In this document: positions 43,166 to 53,748 of the stretch, piece by piece
How the letters are laid out: each line of letters starts with the position of its first letter
Position numbering within the stretch: position 1 is the first letter of the stretch
NCBI GenBank assembly: GCA_030765055.1
Contig: CM060953.1
Location: 190,005,147-190,069,146 of the forward strand
Origin: Mantis religiosa
Lineage: Eukaryota > Arthropoda > Insecta > Mantodea > Mantidae
Direction: 5' to 3'
Length of the DNA: 64,000 bases
The notes under the pieces: generated by a model
Database searches by the model: none
What the model saw: the letters and a program-made list of their open reading frames with translations, nothing else
What the model was told of the DNA's origin: nothing
Made by a program: the position numbers and the translations under genes

Positions 43166-43672
43166 TTATTTTTTGTAATTTACGTCCTCCAACGTTAAGA
43201 AGAAGATGAAGGAGGAGGAGAAGGAGGAGGAGGAGATGGAGGAGGAGATGGAGGAGGAGATGGAGGAGCAGGAGGAGATGGAGGAGGATGAGGAGATGGA
43301 GGAGAAGGAGGAGATGGAGGAGAAGGAGGAGATGGAGGAGGAGGAGGAGGAGGAAATGGAGGAGGAGAAGGAGGAAATGGAGGAGGAGAGTGAGGAGAAG
43401 GAGAAGAGTGAGAAGGAGGAGAAGGAGGAGAAGGAGGAGAAGGAGGAGAAGGAGGAGAAGGAGGAGACGGAGGACGAGGAGGAGAAGGAGGAGGAGAAGG
43501 AGGAGAAGGAGGAGGAGGAGAAGGAGGAAGAGGAGAGGATGGAGGAGAGAAAGGAGGAGAGAAAGGAGGAGAGAAAGGAGGAGAGAAAGGAGGAGAGAAA
43601 GGAGGAGAGAAAGGAGGAGAGAAAGGAGGAGAGAAAGGAGGAGGAGAAGGAGTAGGAGACCCTCCAACGTAT
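43166..43672 (+). repeat. Polypurine tract 2 between SINE A tail words
   Basis: About 450 bp of (GGA)(GAA) purines, with ten or so AGAAAGGAGG units near the end. The left flank TTTACGTCCTCCAACGTTAA and the right flank CCCTCCAACGTATGTTAA both carry CCTCCAACGT, the SINE A / satellite A tail, suggesting the tract grew inside such a sequence. Glu/Lys-, Arg-, Leu- and Pro/Ser-rich frames here are artefacts. Confidence 0.9.
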
Positions 43673-44594
43673 GTTAAATGAATTAGATTAAGTGTGTAAT
43701 ATATCATTTATATGCCTTAAGGTACTGCAGCCATATCTTCTACTCCACAACGATATGTGAACTCTCAAATGAGGAAATTACTCGAGTGATATATGAACTA
43801 GAAGTTCTACCACAGTTTAGTACATTCGTTGTTGCCTTTACAGCTCTAAAACAAGCTATGTACCCTGTGAGGCGCACGAGTAAATCTCATGTCCTTCAAA
43901 GCTCTAATTGACACACTTCCATGGTTAGAGGCAGACGACAATCGGGGGAAGTTGTAAAACTCTACTTCATAGATTATAGGGCAATATATAACTGTTCTCT
44001 AGCCCCGTTTGATAACCAGGAGATTAGTTCGTGCTTTTTTACTTCACTGATGTACATGCATACGGTGGAAGAAGATGGAATGCATTTCCTCTATGAAACA
44101 ACAAGAAAAACAAAAAACTACTATGATGTACTTTGCGTCGCTTGCAAATCCCTACGCTCCGGCCATTGGTTAATGCAGGAACTGCGGATATGGAAACGAA
44201 AACAGGAAAAACCAATCTCTTTCCGAGATACGAGTCTGGATAAAACGTATACTAGAGCAGATTATAAATGTTAGCTCTGAGACAGAGCAAAGTGTTATGT
44301 ATCACCCTAGACACTAATTGTACATCATTCATTTGATTCACTCAGTACAAAATTAGGCTCAGAATTAAAATCAGTTGACATGATCATCTCAGCATTCTAT
44401 AGGCTGCAAAGGCAAGTGTATATAGGTTTACAATTAATTCATACCCTACATCTCCACGACAATCTCCAATGGACAAATTAAACACACGTCATTTTGATCC
44501 TTGAAGCAAAAGAGTAATAATAACAGATACTTAAGTATAACAAAATAGGAGATATAATTTCTTTAGACAAATTTCATGTCGCTTTGTAAAGTAT
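43673..44594. other. Unassigned DNA (43.7-44.6 kb)
   Basis: A 117-codon plus frame at 43921-44274 has no motif I recognise and no neighbours that support it. Otherwise nothing seen. Confidence 0.45.
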
Positions 44595-44822
44595 GAAATA
44601 CTAGAAGGCCAGCAGACCACAGAGAATTGATTAAATATTCAAGTTTAGTGAGCGAACTAAGATTCTTACACTGATTATTACAATGAACGTTTGTAAATAA
44701 AATGCCACAATCCTGGGCAGTTGCTGAGATAATTCCAATAGCTTAAAAAGGCAAGATAAATCATCTAAATAATTACAGAGGCATGAGATTTTGAATTCTG
44801 CTTATAAGCTTTACGTCAAACC
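44595..44822 (+). pseudogene. LINE reverse transcriptase, part 1
   Basis: Plus-strand decayed RT: TRRPADHRELIKYSSLVSEL, then PQSWAVAEIIPIA with a stop, KGKINHLNNYRG and, frame-shifted, SAYKLYVK. These match the start of the RT palm in LINEs (W...A.I.PI.KKG......NYR.I.L). It is cut by mariner M3 at a TA; the reading continues at 47603. Confidence 0.75.
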
Positions 44823-44824
44823 TA

Positions 44825-47600
44825 CGAGGGTGGCCTGAAAAGTTACCAACCTAATAAAAATACAAGACATTTTTCAGATTTTTTTTCAACATAGTCTCCT
44901 TGTAACTCTACAGACTTCTCTCAGCGATGCTCCCATCTCTGTAACCCGTCCAAATAGTACTCGGCGTTTTCCAACATAGTCTCCTTGTAACTCTACACAC
45001 TTCTCCCAGCGATGCCCCCATCTCTGTAACCCGTCCAAATAGTACTCAGCCTTTTTCAACATAGTCTCCTTGTAACTCTACACACTTCTCCCAGCGATGC
45101 CCCCATCTCTGTAACCCGTCCAAATAGTACTCGGCGTTTTTCAACATAGTCTCCTTGTAACTCTACACACTTCTGTCAGTGATGCTCCCATCTCTGTAAC
45201 ACGTCCAAATAGTACTCAGCCTTTTTCAACATAGTCTCCTTGTAACACTACACACTTCTCTCAGCGATGCTCCCATCTCTGTAACCCGTCCAAATAGTAC
45301 TAAGCGTTTTTCAACATAGTCTCCTTGTAACTCCACACACTTCTCCCACCGATGTTCCCAACTCTGTAACCCATCCAAATGGTACTCAGCCTTTTCCAAC
45401 ATAGTCTCCTTGTAACTCCACACACTTCTCCCACCGATGTTCCCAACTCTGTAATCCATCCAAATAGTACTCGACGTTTTTCAACATAGTCTCCTTGTTA
45501 CTCTACACACTTCTCTCAGCGATGCTCTCATCTCTGTAACCCGTCCAAATAGTACTCGGCGTCTTTCAACATAGTCTCCTTGTAACTCTACACACTTCTC
45601 CCAGCGATGCTGCCATCTCTGTAACCCGTCCAAATAGTACTCGGCGTTTTTCAACATAGTCTCCTTGTAACTCTACACACTTCTCCCAGCGATGCTGCCA
45701 TCTCTGTAACCCGTGCAAATAGTACTCGGCGTTTTTCAGCATAGTCTCCTTGTAACTCTACACACTTCTCTCAGCGATGCTCCCATCTCTGTAACCCGTC
45801 CAAATAGTACTCGGCGTTTTTCAACATAGTCTCCTTGTAACTCTACACACTTCTCCCAGCGATGCTTCCATCTCTATAACCCGTCCAAATAGTACTCGGC
45901 GTTTTTCAACATAGTCTCCTTGTAACTCTACACACTTCTCTCAGCGATGCTCCCATCTCTGTAACCCGTCCAAATAGTACTCGGTGTTTTTCAACATAGT
46001 CTCCTTGTAACTCTACACACTTCTTCCACCGATGTTCCCATCTCTGTAACCCGTCCAAATAGTACTCGGCGTTTTTCAACATAGTCTCCTCGTAACTCTA
46101 CACACTTCTCCCAGCGATGTTCCCATCTCTGTAACCCGTCCAAATAGTACTCGGCGTCGTTCAACATAGTCTCCTTGTAACTCTACACACTTCTCCCAGC
46201 GATGCTCTCATCTCTGTAACCCGTCCAAATAGTACTCGGCGTTTTTCAACATAGTCTCCTTGTAACTCTACACATTTCTCCCAGCGATGTTCCCATCTCT
46301 GTAACCCGTCCAAATAGTACTCGGCGTTTTTCAACATAGTCTCCTTGTAACTCTACATACTTCTCCCAGTGATGCTCCCATCTCTGTAACCCGTTCAAGT
46401 AGTACTCGGCGTTTTTCAACATAGTCTCCTTGTAACTCTAAACACTTCTCCCAGCGATGCTCCCATCTCTGTAACCCGTCCAAATAGTACTCGGCGTTTT
46501 TCTCTCAAAATAATTGTTCGCGAAGCTGATTGTCTCTTCATTTGACAAAAATCTGTCTTAGGAGCGCAATTTTCAGATGAGGGATCAAAAAGAAGTCTCT
46601 TGGGGCTTGATATGTTGAGTCAAGCAGTTCAAACCGTAATTCGTGGATTTTCTCCATTGCAGCCGCTGAGGTGGGTTGCCTTGGGAAACAAGATTTTCTT
46701 TATGTGCATATGTGTCCATTTTCGGCAAGTTCTGCCTTCAGCTTGTCAAGTAATGATGAGTACTATGCTCCTGTAATGCCTTTTTTCTTTGTTTTTGAAG
46801 ATAATCAATTAAAAGAACTCCCCATGACTGTCCCAAAAGATAGTCATCATCATTTTCCTAGCCGAAGGAAAAAGGTTTTCTTTTTTGGAGCCATTTCCCC
46901 ATTTGCAGTCCACTCTTTGGACTGTATTTTGTTTCGGGTGTATAATGGTGTATACAACTTTCATCTACTGTAATTAATCGGCGCCAAAACTTGGATTTAT
47001 GCGCCTTAAATGCACCAACAGAGCGTTGGAAATGTTCATTCGAACACGTTTTTGGTCTCACGTAAGCAAACGTGGTACCCAACACGCGGACAGCTTTCTC
47101 ATGTCTAAATGTTGGTTTAATATTTGACAAACACGTTATTTTCGCATGTTCATAGCCTCTGTTGTCTCACTTTAATTCGGCGGTCGTCTAGTTCCATTTG
47201 GTGATATTCGGCGATGTTTTCGTCGGTAGTTGAAATTTTTGGATGTCCCGAATTTTCGTCTGCCAAGCTCTTACGGCCACGTTTAAATTCAGCTAACCAA
47301 AATGTCACTGTGGTAAATGATGGTGTATAGTCCCCTTACACAAACACCAACTCATCTTTGATTTATGTAGGCGTATTGCCTTCCAAAAACAAATATTTAA
47401 TGACAGCTCGATAAACGATTTTGTCCATTTTCATAAAAACACTCACACAAACTTACTCAAACGACTGTTACATAACAACTGAGCGTCCAAAATAACTAAC
47501 TTTGGTAAGTGTTTACAGATGGACAACGAAATTCACGAGCTTTTATTTACCAATGCTGCCATCTTCATGTTGAGGTCGGAAACTTTTCAGACCACCCTCG
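44825..47600 (-). mobile_element. Mariner M3 with internal 85-bp array
   Basis: 2776-bp mariner with 20-bp TIRs matching at 19 (CGAGGGTGGCCTGAAAAGTT at the left, CGAGGGTGGTCTGAAAAGTT at the right) and TA duplications (44823-44824, 47601-47602). Minus strand. The N-terminal part at 47.44-47.17 kb reads MDKIVYRAVIKYLFLEGNTP, TFWLAEFKRGRKSLADENSG and DENIAEYHQM, with stops. 46858-47130 has HFQRSVGAFKAHKSKFWRRL and TVDESCIHHYTPETK (first Asp, Trp changed to Cys). Decayed second and third catalytic blocks lie at 46.85-46.6 kb. The C-terminal codons have become an array at 44.88-46.5 kb, which doubles the normal length. Confidence 0.9.
44885..46505 (-). repeat. Minisatellite of mariner M3 C-terminal codons (about 19 x 85 bp)
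   Basis: Head-to-tail units at exact 85-bp spacing (for example TCAACATAGT at 45821, 45906, 45991, 46076). On the minus strand one unit encodes EYYLDGLQRWEHRWEKCVEL followed by QGDYVEK, the conserved C-terminal end of mariner transposases. As 85 is not a multiple of three, the frame shifts at every unit, so only one unit can ever be translated correctly. Variation (CAGCGATGCT, CACCGATGTT, TGCCATC) is patchy. Confidence 0.95.
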
Positions 47601-47602
47601 TA

Positions 47603-47627
47603 TTACAGAAGTAATATCAGAGGAACA
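47603..47627 (+). pseudogene. LINE reverse transcriptase, part 2
   Basis: Short piece LITEVISEEQ between mariner M3 and SINE D, continuing part 1 in sequence and homology. Confidence 0.65.
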
Positions 47628-47973
47628 GGGCGCCGGGGTAGCGCGGTGGTTTCGTTCGCGGCTCCCGTTCTAAGGGTCCCGAGTTCGATTCCCGGCTCTG
47701 GGGTTGGCGATTTTAAGTCGGCCCTATCCACGCCTTCACCTCTGTCTAGCACACGTGAAGCATCCCCTATGCCCAACGTGGTTCGGATTCCACGGTAAAA
47801 ACTGTAGGTCCTCTCACCTCACCGCCATCTTCACTATCACCCTATCATCGGAGGTAATGGACACCGCCCTCTGGGTGCCTCCACCTGAGAAATGGGTCCG
47901 GTCATCACTTGGTGGGGTGAGGTTACCCCGAAGGCCAAGGTTGCCATGTGGGGAGTGTTAGTAACTAACTAAC
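47628..47973 (+). repeat. SINE D (tRNA-derived, 346 bp) with target duplication
   Basis: Flanked by the perfect 14-bp duplication ATATCAGAGGAACA (47614-47627 and 47974-47987). Head: GGGGTAGCGCGGTGGTTTCG (A box), CCGAGTTCGATTCCCGGC (B box). The body contains GGCCCTATCCACGCCTTCAC and CGGTAAAAACTGTAGGTCCT; it ends in a short GTAACTAACTAAC tail. Inserted in a LINE reverse-transcriptase sequence. Intact Pol III boxes suggest a young copy. Confidence 0.9.
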
Positions 47974-48270
47974 ATATCAGAGGAACAAACTGGTGTTAGA
48001 AAAGGATGCTCATGCAGAGATAGTGCTTTTAGTGTTAAACGAATTTTAGAAAGGAAAAAAAAGACAATAAGTCAATTTGGAGATTCATATTGCCTTTATT
48101 GACTTCGAGAAGACATTTGATTTTATGAATAGGGCTGTTTTATTGAGGATTATAGATAAACGGTGGCTAGCTTTGGCTTATTATACATGTAACTAAAAGT
48201 ATATCGTTACAAATACTAACATTAATATAGATTAAGGTTTAACTAAATCGGAACCAACTACAAAAAACCA
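47974..48270 (+). pseudogene. LINE reverse transcriptase, part 3
   Basis: Continues with SEEQTGVRKGCSCRDSAFSV in the right frame, then RILERKKK and the RT motif A region IDFEKTFDFMNRAVLLRIID, whose first Asp is a catalytic metal ligand. Frameshifts follow and the match fades near 48.2-48.27 kb. It may be the same family as LINE L, but the regions do not overlap, so I cannot say. Confidence 0.75.
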
Positions 48271-49279
48271 AGTAGTAAGATAATTATTCAACCTTTCATT
48301 CACTTTCATGATCTTACAAAACATTGAATAAAGAAGTACACCCAAGGGTGCATATAACATAAAGTTATATAGAGGAATAAAGACGTGTAAAAAGAACAAA
48401 TATAAGAGAGAATAGAACATGTCAAGCGATGTTTACAAGCTGTATTGTTGATAATTAAAACAGGTCAGACTGGCACTCTCGACGTTCTTTTGTTATATTT
48501 CAAGAATGCAAGAAGTACAATAGCTGACAGCTATGGCTGGCAGTACGGTGTTTGTCAGATTTAAGTGCACGTCGAGTATAAGGTAAAGGATCGGCGCCAG
48601 ATGCAGGTTTCCTAAAGCAACGAGTCAAACACGCTCTGGCGGATACGAATGGAAAATGTCCCTTCAAGAGCACCGCACTCCAAGCTCCTTCAGGTAAACA
48701 AATAGAACGACCAGTGCTCATTCAAGAACACAGATGTTGGCTTTCCACCGTCTTCACTGTTAGAACCCAAGTCTATATATTTCTAGAGGCCATTAATAAA
48801 ATTATAACAGCCACTACAAACATGACATCGCTGCCTGCAAATATAACTGCGTCATATACAACTAGCAATTTCGTCAAATTAGTACGTCGGGGTGAGTAGG
48901 GAATCCTTATATTCACCAGCGCGGTCGGCATTTGTTGATGTATGTTATGGAAAACTTTCCTCTATTTACTTTTTATCATTTGAGATAGAAGATATAAATA
49001 GAGAAAAAAGTTGGATTATTAACTTCCATGTAAGTGTGGGAATATGGGAATACAATACACTTAATAAAAGGCCAAATCCTTTAAGAGCCACAGCTATATG
49101 ATGGCTTTAAAATTCTGTTTCCCTTTTCATATCCGGAACATAAAAATCAAATTTGAACTTCAGTTAGAACAGTAAACGTATTGCAAAATTGAAACAAAAA
49201 AGAAGTCTCCGAAACGCTCTGCTTCCGAATTTATTTAACATAGTGTGATCCATGGAAAGAATAATATAATTTTGATATA
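48271..49279. other. Unassigned DNA (48.3-49.3 kb)
   Basis: No recognisable feature. Confidence 0.5.
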
Positions 49280-49900
49280 GGTGTTTGGTTAAAGAAGAAG
49301 GAGAAATTATGAAATTACGCATGAGATAGCAAAAATGATTAGTGAACTCAAATAGTTGGTAGGCAGAGATAGTAGGAATTATGGTAAAAATAGGAATGGG
49401 AAATTACATAGAGATAAGAGGAAAGGAACACAAGCGATGTAGGTAAATTAGTAAAATGCAGAATAGAAGATATAGAAAGACAGGAAATATGGGGAAATAT
49501 AGAAAATATGAAATGATTACAACTTTAAAAGAAAATAAAAAGAATTTGGGGACGAGAAGCGTATGTAGATTACTGCAATAGACAAGAGAGAGAAGGGCTA
49601 GCTTAGATGAGAGCAGAAACAAAATTTCTAAGAGGGATATGAGGTAGGATAAAGGTAATTTGTGAGTTGTGTGGGGGGAAAAGAAAGCATAGCACACTGT
49701 GTAACAGAATGCGAGGAGGTTACAATGTGGAGAATAAAATGTTTGGGAGGAAAAATGGGAGAAAGTAGAGCAGAGGATGGTAGCTATAAAAATATTAACG
49801 GGCAGGGAGGAAAAGAAGGTAGGAAGTATTGGTGAGTTCTTGCAGAAAGTAAAATAAAAATGGACCCGAAATGTAAACAATATAAGAAAGGCAGACGAGA
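49280..49900 (+). pseudogene. LINE 3' ORF remnant, relative of family L
   Basis: Plus-strand decayed codons: DIERQEIWGNIENMK, then KKIKRIWGREAYVDYCNRQE, REGLA, a stop, FLRGI and the finger CELCGGK...CVTECEE after a shift. The order IWGRE.Y.D, REG.A, C..CG matches LINE L at 37.3 and 63.6 kb, but sequence identity looks low, so it is a different or much older copy. Confidence 0.7.
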
Positions 49901-50084
49901 GGGAAAAATGGGACTAATTAAGTAACAAGGAGGCATGGAGTTTGAGAGCTACCTGACAGAGCAGAAGACCAGGGTGTCATGTAAGCAAAGGTAGCAACAA
50001 GTAAAGACAAATAAATGTAGGCAAAAGTTGTAAATTGTAAAATTTTGGAATATGCACAATAAATATAAATATAAATATCAACCT

Positions 50085-51780
50085 CAACCATTTCATAATC
50101 CATAAATTTTTAACCAATAATAGAATACACTTGGAGAATATAATACACAATTGGGAGATTACTTTACACTATTTACATCTCAGATAAAATGTTGGAAGTG
50201 TCCTCCACCATGGTGTGGGTTCTTTTTCGGTTCGTTGTCCTTTTGAGTGCTTGGTTAGGGATGGAGTATGAAGGGTTTGACGGTGAGATGGACAGGTTGG
50301 TGTTTTGTCTAATTGTCGGTGAGCTGAGATCTCTTTCTCAGGGTTCGGTTATGAAAAGTCATGCTTACCGTCTCTCAATTCCTTTATTTTCTTTAGCCTG
50401 GCTCTCTTTACTCTCTTGCTAACACTTTCGTTGTCTTCCTAATTTTCCTTTCCCCTTAACGTTTTTTACGTTGCTTTGCGAACTCCCTTTATTCCCTATA
50501 TTTGCACTGTCTTCAAGACCATAACTCTAATTCGGACTGCGACATCGGATCCTACTTCTCTCCCAATAACACGCCTTCTTCCCGTCGTATTAAGTACCAG
50601 AGTCACGCTCTTTCTCCCGTCGTATTCCCAGCTTCTATTCTAGCTTTTTATTACCGACCATTTTCTATTCCTTTACTATTTTACGCCTATCACGTGGTTT
50701 ACTCTACATTTTATTGGCAGGGTTTATTTCTTTAATTTTCTCTTATTGGTCACTTTCGTCTGTCTTTCCTATGCAGCAGTAATATTTTCCACCCCTTTGG
50801 GTTGTATGACCTCTCAGCGTCATAACGGTATTCTATCATGCTTGGCTGAATTTCCCTTATGCTTCGCATACCTTACTGGCGTCTCAATGTCGGGGTAACC
50901 TTCGAGGGTTTTTGTTCCATTGTTATGATTTCCTGCCTTGTCTCTGTGCTCAGAAGCAACTCCTGTCCGATTTTACCTTCATTTACACTCTATTGCTATT
51001 TCGAATATTCTTTTTAACTTTATTTCTTATATCATTTATTCCCTTTTTATTTCCATTATGCTTATTTATGATCTCTACTGTTGTATTAATTTCTAGTTAT
51101 CTTTTCCCTCTTGGAACCTGAGGTTTCTGCTTCAACCAGCATCTATACATGTTTACACTCGTCTCACCATAAACTCTGAATTTTTACGGAGAGTATGCTT
51201 GCCAATGTTACATATTTCTGTTCAAATATATTCCTTGAGAACATGTATTGTCCGTGGCCTATTTTTGTACACATAATTTTTTATATATCCCAACAAGAAA
51301 CATTCCGGTGAGGTTTGGTCAGAGGATCTGGGAGGCCACAGATCTTTCGAGACTATTCGATTATCAAAGAAACTGGTTACAAGTTCCATGGTGTCAATAG
51401 GTGTATGACACATAGATCCATCTTGTTGGAAATAACCTTCTCTCAATTCGATACCATCCAACTGCTCCACAAATGTCTTGCAAATACCCATATAAACTTC
51501 AGTGTCTATAGTTGTATCAAAGAAAATGGGACCAACGATCCTGGAAGCTGACACCGCGCACCATACTCCAACCTTTTCATCATGCAGTGGAGTTTCGTGG
51601 ATCACTTGTGGGTTTACTGCAACCCAATACCTGGTGTTGTAGTTCAGATGAATCTATCTCGTACATTGCTGGTGTAATGAGAATGTGAACAGAGGCCATT
51701 ACGTAAACTAGCCTAGCGCACTATTCTTCGAGAGGCATGTCCACGGACTCGGATCAAAAGCACTGAAGAAAAGATATGTG
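50085..51780 (-). pseudogene. Mariner/Tc1-like M4, copy 1 (split by solo LTR)
   Basis: Minus-strand DDE transposase. Frame 51222-51605 carries HETPLHDEKVGVWCAVSASR, IVGPIFFDTTIDTEVYM, YFQQDGSMCHT (second catalytic Asp) and DLWPPRSSDQTSPECFLLGY, where the third acidic position is disturbed, then NYVYKNRPRTI. Upstream codons NTRYWVAVNPQV extend to about 51.66 kb. The C-terminal and 3' UTR part lies at 50.1-50.21 kb on the far side of the LTR (TTGGGAGATTACTTTACACT, GGAAGTGTCCTCCACCA). No N-terminal HTH is seen. Dead copy. Confidence 0.8.
50211..51134 (+). mobile_element. Solo LTR, family S (copy 2)
   Basis: 924 bp, TGGTGTGGGTTC to GGTTTCTGCTTCA, flanked by ACCA on both sides (50207-50210 and 51135-51138). 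The uninterrupted target can be read at 51.94 kb (GTCCTCCACCAGCATCTATA), which proves the insertion boundaries. Inverted relative to copy 1 at 24.56-25.51 kb. Confidence 0.9.
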
Positions 51781-51782
51781 TA

Positions 51783-52265
51783 TAATAATATAGTGCGATC
51801 CAAATAAAGCTGAACCATTTGAATAGGCCATAACCTTTTAACCAAAATAGGACATTGTGCAACTGTTGGGAGAATATAATACACAATTGGGAGATTATAT
51901 TACACTATTTACATCTCAAAGAAAATTTTGGAAATGTCCTCCACCAGCATCTATACATGTTTCTACTCATCTCACCATATTCTCTGAAGTTCTACGGAGG
52001 TGATATCGAATTGACAAGTGGTCATTTCCAGCAAGATGGAGCAATATGCCATACATTTAATGACATCATGGAACTTGTAACCAATTTCTTTGATAATCGA
52101 ATAATTTCAACAGATATGTGGCCTTCCAGATCTCCTGACCTAACGTCACCGATTTTTTTTTCCTTGTGAGGATATCTAAAAGGTAGAGTGTACAAGAATA
52201 GGCCACGGACAATTGATATTTTCAAGGAATCTATTCGAACCGAAATAAGTAACATAGTTTGTTTA
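51783..52265 (+). pseudogene. Mariner-like M4, copy 2 (head-to-head chimera)
   Basis: The left half, to about 51.99 kb, is the M4 3' end on the minus strand (TAGTGCGATCCAAATAAAGC end, GGCCATAACCTTTTAACC, CCTCCACCAGCATCTATACA). The right half, from about 51.99 kb, is M4 on the plus strand: DIELTSGHFQQDGAICHTFN (second Asp), RIISTDMWPSRSPDLTSP, then a frameshift and VYKNRPRTIDIFKESIRTEI. The two halves are in opposite orientation, so this is a fold-back derivative. Confidence 0.75.
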
Positions 52266-52299
52266 CATATTAACTTAGTAAATCTTTGAGTTGGTACTC

Positions 52300-52560
52300 T
52301 TCTGAAAAAATAATCATGAAATTTTCTCCATATAGCACTTTTCGTAAAATCCTAGTATTTCTCCACTTACGTGATTTTCCCGATGTTCTTAGAGTTCCGG
52401 ATGCTTGCTGTCCCATTCTACCACTATGTACACTACTTGCGGAAGCACCAAGGAGGTCATCAGCTTCTTTTTTAATGTTTTATAGACGATTCCAGGTTTG
52501 TTTCTTTAAGCACCGCGAAACAATGTGTGATTATTCGCCCCTCGCCACTTTTTAAAGGTT
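52300..52560 (-). pseudogene. Possible transposase HTH fragment
   Basis: A minus-strand stretch reads NIKKEADDLLGASASSVHSG, then RTSGKSRKWRN. This resembles the N-terminal HTH and linker of Tc1-like insect transposases (FF.KEA....TG.S.STV, followed by a TPGKKR-type motif). Weak, with stops; I am not sure. Confidence 0.35.
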
Positions 52561-53324
52561 TGCCTCGATTGTGTTTTATTTGGGCTGAAGCACCGGCCTG
52601 CTCCATGATGAAAAGTTACTGATTTTAAATTGTATATACATAATTGTTTTGGGGCTTGTGAGGTACGTGAGATGTACAGTGTTAAATATAAGAAGTAACT
52701 GCACACGATAAACAATAACATCTTAATCAGCATTCAACTCGATACAGACCTCGTTGTGAGAGAGCTTCCTGGTATAAGATACAATAGCAGTGTCCTTTAG
52801 TAATTGTTAAATAAAATGCAGCGTAATTTAACATAATAAGTTAATACTGTGTATAATTTCGCCTGTCTTCTGTCTAATCTGTATATAGCATACAGAACAC
52901 ATCTATGTGATATGTGAAGCAGAAAGATAAAATGTGAGGCTATTACGTTTATAACAATCGAAATATTTGCATACTTTACTCTCTCCGAAATTAGCTCACA
53001 CAGAGCAGTGATCCGAAGACTACTTACAGTACTGTACTTAAAGGAGGGGTTTATCGTACGTATACAAATAAAAGAAATCGTCCATTAACTTCGCTAAACC
53101 AATCAACAGCTGAACTACCTTCTGTCCCAATATCTCGGTCAGGATTAAACCTGCTTGAGACAGATTATACGATATGCTGACAGCTAACCGTCAGGGGTAA
53201 ACTATCCCGCCCTAAAATGCTGTGTATATTACTAAACATTCTAGATTCATTTTCGTGTACATCCAGGTATACTGCACACACAGGCCCCATATAGAGTAAA
53301 GGTGATACCGAAGACCGTGCTACC
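52561..53324. other. Unassigned DNA (52.6-53.3 kb)
   Basis: No recognisable feature. Confidence 0.5.
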
Positions 53325-53600
53325 TAGGAGGAAGTGTTTTCCTGCCATGCAGCGCCGAGACTTCTGCCGACACTTCAAACCTGAAGGAGACCACCAAGAT
53401 TAAATGGATGGACAGTATATTCGTGGGATTTAATTAACCTACCCAGCATTCGCCTGGCGACCCCAGAAAATCCCCGAAACAAACCCATGATTCAGGTACA
53501 TAGGACGTCACGGAATCGAACCCAGAGCTCCCGAATTCGGGCCACAGACGAAGCTGCCTGCGCCAAGTCGCTCGGCCATTCCTGTCTTACACTTTGATTT
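53325..53600 (-). repeat. SINE C copy
   Basis: TAGGAGGAAGTGTTTTCCTG, CCATGCAGCGCCGAGAC, TTAACCTACCCAGCATTCGC, CTGGCGACCCCAGAAAATCC, ATTCAGGTACATAGG, CACGGAATCGAACCCAGAGC (minus-strand B box GGGTTCGATTCCGTG), CCACAGACGAAGCTGCCTGC. Longest copy of the family here. Confidence 0.75.
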
Positions 53601-53619
53601 ATATGTATCCTTTACTACA

Positions 53620-53746
53620 GCGCGATCCATATAAACCTGAACAACTTTAATAGGCCATAACATTTCAACCAATAACAGGACACACGTACAACTTTGGGAG
53701 TATATAATACACAATTGGTAGATTGCATTACACTGTTTACATATCA
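53620..53746 (-). pseudogene. Mariner-like M4, copy 3, left part
   Basis: M4 3' end again: CAGCGCGATCCATATAAACC, TAGGCCATAACATTTCAACC, TATAATACACAATTGGTAGA, TTACACTGTTTACATATCA. Interrupted by the R1-like LINE; resumes at 55230. Confidence 0.75.
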
Positions 53747-53748
53747 CT

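Noticed and set aside
43104..43707. Glu-, Arg-, Leu- and Pro/Ser-rich frames near 43.2-43.7 kb
   Set aside because: Simple-repeat artefacts of the second purine tract.
43921..44274. 117-codon plus frame as a gene
   Set aside because: No motif I can name; lies between a purine tract and a decayed LINE. It cannot be excluded, but is unsupported.
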